Assembly (NCBI GenBank): GCA_027457205.1
Contig: DAIDTM010000074.1
Coordinates: forward strand, 1-9,419
DNA length: 9,419 bases
Direction: 5' to 3'
Source: Anaerolineae bacterium
GTDB lineage: Bacteria > Chloroflexota > Anaerolineae > UBA4142
This document shows, in pieces, positions 1-5,199 of the stretch; within the stretch, counting starts at the first letter, position 1, and each line of letters opens with the position of its first letter. The notes beneath the pieces are model-generated. The model made no database searches. It was not told the DNA's origin and saw only the letters and a program-made list of their open reading frames with translations. The position numbers and the translations under genes are program-made.

Positions 1-1
1 G

Positions 2-1102
2 ATCCGCTCGGCGCAGCCGCCGGCGGTCAGCGCTGAGATCGTCGGCTTGCGGTCATGCGACAGCACCGCGGGGTTTGCGCGCGCGGACGCGGTCCGCGCG
101 TTCTCGTTTCCGCTGGACCACGGACCGCATCCAGATTTCCAGACTGAATGGTGGTACTACACCGGCAACCTCGACGCGGCGGATGGGCGGCACTTTGGCT
201 ACCAACTTACCTTCTTCCGCCGCGCGATTACGCCGACCGTCACGACGCGCGAGTCGGATTGGGCGGCGAATCAGATTTACTTTGCCCACTTTGCGATCAC
301 CGACGTGAAGAACAACGATCATTGGGCGACCGAACGCTTTAGCCGCGGCGCGGCAGGTCTCGCGGGCGCGAGCGGCAATCCGTACCACGTGTGGCTAGAG
401 AACTGGGACGCATCGTCGCTGAACGCGGACGGCAGCCGCGTGCAGTTGCGCGCGGATGACTCGGGGCACGCGCTCGCGCTGACGCTGAGCGCGGTCAAGC
501 CGCTCGTGTTGCACGGTGACAAGGGGCTGTCACAGAAATCGAGCGGCGTGGGGAACGCGTCGTACTACTATTCATTCACGCGGCTGGCGACCGCGGGAAC
601 GATCACAGTCAATGGAGAGCAGTTAGCGGTAAGTGGTAATTCGTGGATGGATCACGAGTTCAGCACGACCGTGCTCGGCGAGAACGCGGTCGGCTGGGAC
701 TGGTTCTCGATTCAAATGAGCGATCAGCGCGAGGTGATGTTCTTCCAAATCCGCCAGAAGGATGGCAGCATCGAGCCGCTGTCCGGCGGGAAGCTGGTAG
801 AGCCGGACGGTAGCACGCGCGCGCTGACGCGCGAGCAGGTGAACATTCAGGTGCTCGACACGTGGTCGAGTCCGCAGTCCGGCGGCAAGTATCCCGCGCG
901 CTGGAGCGTTTCGATTCCTTCCGCGAACATGCGACTGACGCTCAAGCCGTACGTCGCGGACCAGGAGATGCACGTCTCGATCGTCTATTGGGAAGGCGCG
1001 GTCGAAATTGCCGGCACGTCGAACAGCGCGCCGGTCAAGGGTAGCGGCTACGTCGAGATGACCGGCTACGCCGGCGAGTCAGGTACTGTGGGAGTGCAGT
1101 AA
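2..1102 (+). CDS. Lipocalin-like / carotenoid 1,2-hydratase (CrtC/AttH) family protein, 5'-partial
   Basis: The reading frame is open from the left window edge to the TAA at 1100-1102, so the true start probably lies outside. A TTG at 47 is possible, but the family normally begins with an export signal before the segment reading GFARAD, and that signal is not visible here. The segment FPLDHGPHPDFQTEWWYYTGN is the N-terminal signature of the CrtC-like/lipocalin-like domain, and a later SWMDHEFSTT block matches the family's second conserved stretch. Such proteins are two-domain beta-barrels of about 350-400 residues, usually secreted or lipid-anchored in bacteria and often found beside FtsX-like ABC permeases. 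True CrtC adds water to carotenoid C1-C2 bonds, but no carotenoid gene is visible here, so that specific activity should not be assumed. The gene converges on the hydrogenase cluster and is probably unrelated to it. Confidence 0.85.
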   Translation: MRSAQPPAVSAEIVGLRSCDSTAGFARADAVRAFSFPLDHGPHPDFQTEWWYYTGNLDAADGRHFGYQLTFFRRAITPTVTTRESDWAANQIYFAHFAITDVKNNDHWATERFSRGAAGLAGASGNPYHVWLENWDASSLNADGSRVQLRADDSGHALALTLSAVKPLVLHGDKGLSQKSSGVGNASYYYSFTRLATAGTITVNGEQLAVSGNSWMDHEFSTTVLGENAVGWDWFSIQMSDQREVMFFQIRQKDGSIEPLSGGKLVEPDGSTRALTREQVNIQVLDTWSSPQSGGKYPARWSVSIPSANMRLTLKPYVADQEMHVSIVYWEGAVEIAGTSNSAPVKGSGYVEMTGYAGESGTVGVQ

Positions 1103-1138
1103 CCTTTCCCGATCAACACCTCAATTGCAGAAAGATTG

Positions 1139-1216
1139 CCTGAACGGCGAAGGCGCGAAGAAAGCGAAAGGAAAAGAATATCATCGCCTTCGTTCTTGGC
1201 GTCTTCGCGGTTCAGG
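1139..1216. repeat. Imperfect palindrome of GGCGAAG-type words between convergent genes
   Basis: The left arm starts CCTGAACGGCGAAGGCGCG and the right arm ends CTTCGCGGTTCAGG. The right arm's reverse complement matches the left arm with a few mismatches and small gaps, around an A-rich centre. The arms are made of repeats of a GCGAAG-like word. The element fills most of the gap between the crtC-like stop (1102) and the gcvH-like stop (1221). It could act as a bidirectional transcription barrier, although no clear T-tract follows on either strand. It resembles dispersed intergenic repeats seen in many environmental bacterial genomes. Confidence 0.7.
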
Positions 1217-1220
1217 TTCT

Positions 1221-1646
1221 TTACGCCAGTTTGTACTTGGCAATGTCTCCCATGACAAGTCCTGCGAACGCAGGATCATTCGCGCGCCACAAGGTTTTGA
1301 CTTCATCAGGATTGCTCGCTTCGATCTTGATAAGCCAGCCCTGCTCGTACGGCGATTCGTTGATGAGCGTCGGCGAAGATTCCAATTCCTCGTTCACGGC
1401 TGTTACCTTGCCGCTCACCATTGCCAGCACGCGCCCCACCCACTTGCCCGACTCGATGCTCATCACCGCTTGACCCTGGGTCACCGTGCGTCCCGCTTTG
1501 GGGATCTCGACAAATTGAATTTCCTTCGCTAGTTTCTGCGCGAATTCCGTGTAGCCCTGCGTGATGGTGTTTCCCTCCACGCGCGCCCACGCGTGATTCT
1601 TGTCGTAGTAGAGATCATCAGGAAATTCATAACCTGCAATGTTCAT
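1221..1646 (-). CDS. gcvH: GcvH-like lipoyl carrier protein
   Basis: This 141-aa protein is homologous to the H protein of the glycine cleavage system. That protein carries a lipoyl group on a lysine and shuttles its dithiolane between partner enzymes. It aligns along its whole length: the N-terminal strand motif (GYEFPDDLYYDKNHAW), a GYTEFAQ segment, and a C-terminal stretch with NESPYEQGWLIKI typical of the fold. The lipoylated lysine is Lys68 in ESGKWVG, aligning with ESVKA in canonical GcvH; the residues after the lysine are atypical. I chose the ATG at 1646 because GGAGG sits 5 nt upstream; an in-frame ATG at 1658 lacks such a site. It is the last gene of the hydrogenase/Hdr cluster, 96 nt after mvhA. 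No gcvT, gcvP or lipoate ligase is in the window, which favours a dedicated carrier role with the Hdr complex over glycine cleavage. That role is inference. Confidence 0.85.
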   Translation of the reverse strand: MNIAGYEFPDDLYYDKNHAWARVEGNTITQGYTEFAQKLAKEIQFVEIPKAGRTVTQGQAVMSIESGKWVGRVLAMVSGKVTAVNEELESSPTLINESPYEQGWLIKIEASNPDEVKTLWRANDPAFAGLVMGDIAKYKLA

Positions 1647-1664
1647 CGAATCCTCCATCGTATT

Positions 1665-1740
1665 ATTGGACGCGGACTGCCGCAGACCAACGCGGACAAA
1701 AAGAAAAATCAGCGTTCATCCGCGTTGGTCCGCGTCCAAT
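1665..1740. repeat. Bulged 22-bp palindrome of CGCGGAC-type words between mvhA and gcvH-like gene
   Basis: The outer stem is ATTGGACGCGGAC (1665-1677) pairing perfectly with GTCCGCGTCCAAT (1728-1740). The inner stem is CAACGCGGA (1688-1696) with TCCGCGTTG (1719-1727). A 10-nt bulge lies on the left side and there is a 22-nt A-rich loop. It begins 2 nt after the mvhA stop codon and fills most of the 96-nt gap. In mRNA it would fold into a very stable hairpin that could stabilise the upstream message or lower downstream expression. Confidence 0.85.
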
Positions 1741-1742
1741 CA

Positions 1743-3209
1743 TTAGCAGTTCTGTTTCAATACCTGCACGATATTTCCACGCGCATCGAGAATTCGCACT
1801 TGCAGCGGCGTCTCGCCCGGCAGCGCGTGCGTCGCGCAGCCAAAGCACGGATCGTACGCGCGGAACGCCATCTCGATGCGATTAAGCAGACCTTCGGTCA
1901 CCACCGTGCCTGTATGAATCAATCCTTGTGCGGCTTTTTTGATCGACAAGCTGATCGGCGCGTAATTGTTCGTCGTCCCAACGATCAGGTTCGCTTTCGT
2001 CACGATGCCGCGTTCGTCGGTCCAGTAGTGATGCGTCAGTGTGCCGCGCGGTGCTTCGACCGTACCGACACCTTCGGTTGGTTTTTCCGCGGGAATGTTG
2101 CGTACATGTGGATTCGTGATTTCAGGATCGGTGGTCAATTCGACGAGACGTTCCGCCGCGTAGAGTAACTCGACCAGGCGCGCCCAATGGATCGCCAGCG
2201 TGTGATGCACCGGCTTGCCGCCAAGCGTCTTGTAGAATTCGTCGTATGCTTCCTGCGCGCGCGGCGTCGCGATTCCGTCCGACGCATTCAGCCGCGACAA
2301 CGGCGTAGCTTGATAGACGCCGCTATCTTTACCCGCGATAATTCCTTTCCAACCGATTTGTTTGAGGTACGGGAATTTCAAATATGTCCACGGCTCGACG
2401 CGTTCGGCGACAACGTTCAGATAATCGGCGGGCGCATACTTGCAAAATTCCTTCCCAGTTGGATCAACAACGCGAATTTTGCCATCGTAAAAATTGATTT
2501 TGTTGTTTTCATCCACCATGCCCATATAGTACATTGGAGCGGTATAAGCATCGGAGAGAATCATGTCGACGTATGCCTTATTTTTCAGCACGACATCGCG
2601 GAATAGCTGAAGCGTGAATTGAGCAAAACCGATCAGTTCGCGCCCGGTCGATTCAAACCGCGCGCGCTCTTCCTCGTTGATGGCTTTGCTCATTCCGCCC
2701 GGCATCGCGCTGACCGGGTGGATCGTCCTACCGCCGAGCGTGCCGATAATGTCCATCGCCATGCCACGGCTACGAATGACGCGCTGACCGATCTCGATCC
2801 CGACCTTGTGAATGAGACCCAGGATGTTGCGCTCGGCAGGTGGCGCATCGGGACCGACGACGAAATCCGGACCGGCGAGGATGTAGAAATGCGTCGCGTG
2901 ATCAGCAACGTAAAACGCCGAGTAGAGTAGTTCGCGCAGTTTCTTGCCTGTCGGCGGAACCTCGACGTGAAACACCGCGTCGCATGCTTTTGCCGATGCG
3001 AGGTGGTGCGCCTCCGGGCACACGCCGCAGATCCGCGGCGTGATGCGCGGCATTTCTTCGACCGGGCGACCTTCCGCAAATTTTTCAAACCCGCGCAACT
3101 CGGGAATAACCATCAGTGCATTCGCGACGTTGCCTTCATCGTCGAGAAAAATATCAATCCTGCCGTGACCTTCGAGTCGTGTGACTGGGTCGATGTGAAT
3201 CGTTTTCAT
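1743..3209 (-). CDS. mvhA: [NiFe] hydrogenase large subunit, group 3c (MvhA / F420-non-reducing type)
   Basis: This 488-aa catalytic subunit splits H2 at a NiFe(CN)2CO site. Both nickel-binding motifs are present: RICGVC with Cys61 and Cys64 near the N-terminus, and DPCFGCATH with Cys455 and Cys458 near the C-terminus. A 27-residue tail follows His461; in this family a dedicated endopeptidase removes it after that residue, and no such protease or hyp gene is in the window. The start is the ATG at 3209 (MKTIHIDPVTRLEGHGRI), preceded by GAGGGGAAG. An in-frame extension to 3383 exists but overlaps the upstream gene and lacks family similarity. The start overlaps the stop of the upstream membrane-protein gene in an ATGA, implying translational coupling. 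Cysteine, not selenocysteine, is encoded at both Ni-ligand positions. With MvhG and MvhD it should feed H2 electrons to HdrA. Confidence 0.95.
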   Translation of the reverse strand: MKTIHIDPVTRLEGHGRIDIFLDDEGNVANALMVIPELRGFEKFAEGRPVEEMPRITPRICGVCPEAHHLASAKACDAVFHVEVPPTGKKLRELLYSAFYVADHATHFYILAGPDFVVGPDAPPAERNILGLIHKVGIEIGQRVIRSRGMAMDIIGTLGGRTIHPVSAMPGGMSKAINEEERARFESTGRELIGFAQFTLQLFRDVVLKNKAYVDMILSDAYTAPMYYMGMVDENNKINFYDGKIRVVDPTGKEFCKYAPADYLNVVAERVEPWTYLKFPYLKQIGWKGIIAGKDSGVYQATPLSRLNASDGIATPRAQEAYDEFYKTLGGKPVHHTLAIHWARLVELLYAAERLVELTTDPEITNPHVRNIPAEKPTEGVGTVEAPRGTLTHHYWTDERGIVTKANLIVGTTNNYAPISLSIKKAAQGLIHTGTVVTEGLLNRIEMAFRAYDPCFGCATHALPGETPLQVRILDARGNIVQVLKQNC

Positions 3210-3655
3210 ATCTTCCCCTCGTTCGTGGTACGGGGATGCGTAACCAGATTGGCGATGATTTGAATCGCAAAAAGCCCAAGCAAGAGGATACCAGCCAGTA
3301 ATGAGTAGTATTTCCAAACCACCACCACAAAGCCGTAATTCATTGCGATATAGAGCGCGAGATACGGCGTCAATTGTTTCCAATCCATCTTCTCGCGGAA
3401 GGGAATCTTCAGAATCCAGTCATACAGCGCTTCGATTGCTAGAAACGCTAGAAAGATACCCAGGAAGATCGTGTATTGCGACGACTTGTCTTCCAATTGG
3501 ACGAGAGTCATCCCGTAGATGGCGGGAATTGTCAGAAGGAGATAGACCCATCCAATTCTTTGCAACAGCGCCAGATGATTCTTCCGAATCAGGAAGATGA
3601 AAATCAGAAACGCGCTGTTCACAAGACCGAGCGCGAAAAAGAATGGCTCAAGCAT
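3206..3655 (-). CDS. Small multi-pass membrane protein embedded in the hydrogenase operon
   Basis: I do not recognise a family for this 149-aa protein. It is strongly hydrophobic, with likely membrane segments at about residues 5-23, 33-52, 60-80, 94-114 and 116-137 (four or five helices). Short charged loops lie around 24-28 (RKNH), 55-59 (EDKSS) and 83-93, and the tail is hydrophilic. No cysteine is present, and I see no heme or iron-sulfur motif. The ATG at 3655 has AGAGG 9 nt upstream and lies 15 nt after the mvhG stop. Its own stop overlaps the mvhA start by 4 nt. This placement between the small and large hydrogenase subunits argues that it is made with the complex. A membrane tether for the otherwise soluble Mvh-Hdr complex is plausible but is inference. 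Confidence 0.85.
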   Translation of the reverse strand: MLEPFFFALGLVNSAFLIFIFLIRKNHLALLQRIGWVYLLLTIPAIYGMTLVQLEDKSSQYTIFLGIFLAFLAIEALYDWILKIPFREKMDWKQLTPYLALYIAMNYGFVVVVWKYYSLLAGILLLGLFAIQIIANLVTHPRTTNEGKI

Positions 3656-3670
3656 TTTGAATTGCCTCTG

Positions 3671-4636
3671 TTATGTGCTCCCGATTCGATTCCGATGAAG
3701 TAGCGACGCTGGCAAACCAAATCGATAAAACGTGCCGACGGGGTCAACGATTTCGTTGATGATGCGCGCAGCGTCTTCTTCAGTGCTCGCGTCTGCAACC
3801 GATGCCGCCGCCGATAAGAGTGCCGCGCCTTGATCGACGACGTGCGGCGGCGCGCCGTAACAGCCACGGCACGGCATATCTACTTTCGTGCAGAGCGCGC
3901 CGCACCCGCCGCGTGTCGCCGGACCCGCGCAGAGAATTCCTTGATCGAAAAGGCACGATACCGAATCAGGAATGATTTCGTGCGGGCGATAAAATTTCTT
4001 GATGCGCTTTTCTTGTCGCGTATGTTTGCACTCATCGCATACCGTCTTGTCATTTGCGCCAACGACGCTCCCTTTCGCCGGCAAGTTGCCGCTGAGAATC
4101 GCTTCGACCACAGCCCAGATTTGGTGCGGCTGCGGCGGACAACCTGGGACGAAATAATCGACATCCTCGATTTGCGCCAACGTCTTGACGGTGTTGTACA
4201 TTCGCGGGATGTTTACCTGTCCTTCAGGCATCGCGTACGATGTCTGCGGTAAAGCATGATCGTTGTTGACGACCGACGGCTCGTCGAGATACGCACGCGC
4301 GAAAATCGATTTGCGACTGTAGAGATTTGCGAGGCCTGGGATGCCGCCCGTGTGCGCGCATGAACCGAACGCGACCAATACTTTGGATTTCTTGCGAAGC
4401 AGATGCGCGACGTGTTCGTTCTCACTGTTACGAATCGCGCCGTTGAACAGGCACACGTCAATGTGCTGATCGGGCATCGCCTCGACGTCGTGATATTTGT
4501 AATCCATCGCAACGGGCCAAAAGAGAATTTCCACCGCCGCATCGAGGTCGAGAATTTTTTCGCGCAATTCGATAATCGCGATTTCGCAACCACCGCAGGA
4601 TGCCGCCCAGTACAGACCCAGTTTCAACTTTGGCAT
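3671..4636 (-). CDS. mvhG: [NiFe] hydrogenase small subunit, group 3c (MvhG)
   Basis: This 321-aa iron-sulfur subunit relays electrons from the NiFe site of MvhA to MvhD. The proximal-cluster cysteines are visible in family order: CGGC (Cys14, Cys17), GSCAHTGG (Cys93) and PGCPP (Cys166). A cysteine-rich C-terminal region follows, with CDEC (200, 203) and cysteines at 228, 236, 245, 249, 256 and 259, enough for two further clusters. There is no twin-arginine signal, consistent with a cytoplasmic enzyme. The start is placed at the ATG at 4636, giving MPKLKLGLYWAASCGGC as in the family; a GTG at 4651 lies inside the upstream repeat. The Shine-Dalgarno before 4636 is weak (AAGAGA). An 81-nt palindrome-bearing gap separates it from mvhD. 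Confidence 0.93.
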   Translation of the reverse strand: MPKLKLGLYWAASCGGCEIAIIELREKILDLDAAVEILFWPVAMDYKYHDVEAMPDQHIDVCLFNGAIRNSENEHVAHLLRKKSKVLVAFGSCAHTGGIPGLANLYSRKSIFARAYLDEPSVVNNDHALPQTSYAMPEGQVNIPRMYNTVKTLAQIEDVDYFVPGCPPQPHQIWAVVEAILSGNLPAKGSVVGANDKTVCDECKHTRQEKRIKKFYRPHEIIPDSVSCLFDQGILCAGPATRGGCGALCTKVDMPCRGCYGAPPHVVDQGAALLSAAASVADASTEEDAARIINEIVDPVGTFYRFGLPASLLHRNRIGST

Positions 4637-4648
4637 TATTTCTCTTTT

Positions 4649-4719
4649 CACCGCAGAGGGCGCAGAGAACGCAGGGATAAAATATTTATTTCTCTGCGCG
4701 CTCTGCGTTCTCAGCGGTT
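4649..4719. repeat. Imperfect palindrome of CGCAGAG-type words between mvhD and mvhG
   Basis: The left arm contains ACCGCAGAGGGCGCAGAGAA and the right arm contains CTCTGCGTTCTCAGCGGT. They are approximate reverse complements around an AT-rich centre (4677-4690). Both arms consist of tandem copies of a CGCAGAG-like word. The element takes up nearly the whole gap and overlaps the last codon of mvhD. Very similar CGCAGAG-word repeats occur dispersed in intergenic regions of unrelated bacteria (from memory, not checked). Confidence 0.75.
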
Positions 4720-5152
4720 AAACTTTATCCGCGAGTTCGCGTTGCCAATCGAGCGGACCGAGCGCACGCACTTGATCCGTAAAATCTTGGACGAGTTGCG
4801 TCCATTTGTTTGCTTCCGCGCCCGAAATCCAGCCCCAATGGAATCGTTCTTTTTCGATGCCGTACTGCGCGAGCAGCGTTTCGAGCAAGGGCATTCGGCG
4901 AAACGTTTTGAAATTGCCGTTGCTGTAATGACAATCGCCAGGCGGATGACAACCCGACACGATGACACCGTCTGCGCCGAGCGCAAATGCTTTCAAAACA
5001 AATTCGGGATCGATGCGCCCCGAACACATCACGCGAATAATGTCGACGTTCGGCGGCATCTTCATTCGATTCACGCCCGCCGTATCCGCCGCGGTGTAGG
5101 TGCACCAGTTGCAGAGAAAGCCGACGATCCGTGGTTCAAACAAGTCTGCCAT
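4718..5152 (-). CDS. mvhD: MvhD / FrhD-type [2Fe-2S] hydrogenase delta subunit
   Basis: This 144-aa adaptor carries electrons from the hydrogenase dimer MvhAG to HdrA. The family signatures are clear: CNWC (Cys14, Cys17), RVMCSGRIDPEFVLKAF (Cys43) and GCHPPGDCHY (Cys68, Cys74), which hold the [2Fe-2S] cluster. The start is the ATG at 5152 with AAGGA 5 nt upstream; translating from farther upstream adds residues without family similarity. In some organisms a cysteine of the last motif is selenocysteine; here it is an ordinary cysteine codon, unlike the partner HdrA. The gene lies 47 nt after hdrA. Length is normal for a stand-alone MvhD. Confidence 0.95.
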   Translation of the reverse strand: MADLFEPRIVGFLCNWCTYTAADTAGVNRMKMPPNVDIIRVMCSGRIDPEFVLKAFALGADGVIVSGCHPPGDCHYSNGNFKTFRRMPLLETLLAQYGIEKERFHWGWISGAEANKWTQLVQDFTDQVRALGPLDWQRELADKV

Positions 5153-5199
5153 GCGTATCCTTTCACGTATCACGCATCCTGAATCAAGGGATACATAAA
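5153..5199. repeat. Short repeat-like spacer between hdrA and mvhD
   Basis: Read on the minus strand, this 47-nt spacer contains related words (GCGTGATACGTG, GGATACGC). A 6-bp inverted pair, GTATCC at 5155-5160 and GGATAC at 5189-5194, spans into the mvhD start region. The mvhD ribosome binding site lies inside it. It looks like a fragment of another short-word repeat, but the evidence is weak. Confidence 0.4.

Noticed and set aside
3210..3383. N-terminal extension of MvhA to an upstream start at 3383
   Set aside because: It overlaps the membrane-protein gene and lacks similarity to hydrogenases. The ATG at 3209 has a good ribosome binding site and the standard MKTIHIDPVTRLEGHG start.
4649..4719. 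CRISPR array or tandem-repeat locus from the repeated CGCAGAG-like words
   Set aside because: The units are 7-10 nt, degenerate and arranged as two opposing arms, with no unique spacers and no cas genes.
4918..4950. Second selenocysteine in MvhD at the GCH...GDCHY motif
   Set aside because: Both positions read as cysteine codons, with no in-frame TGA.
4403..5182. Long plus-strand ORFs opposite the cluster (for example 4403-5182, 1593-2168, 5503-6135, 6325-7026)
   Set aside because: They lie antisense to well-identified genes, give arginine/histidine-rich low-complexity translations with no motifs, and follow from high GC at third positions of the real genes.
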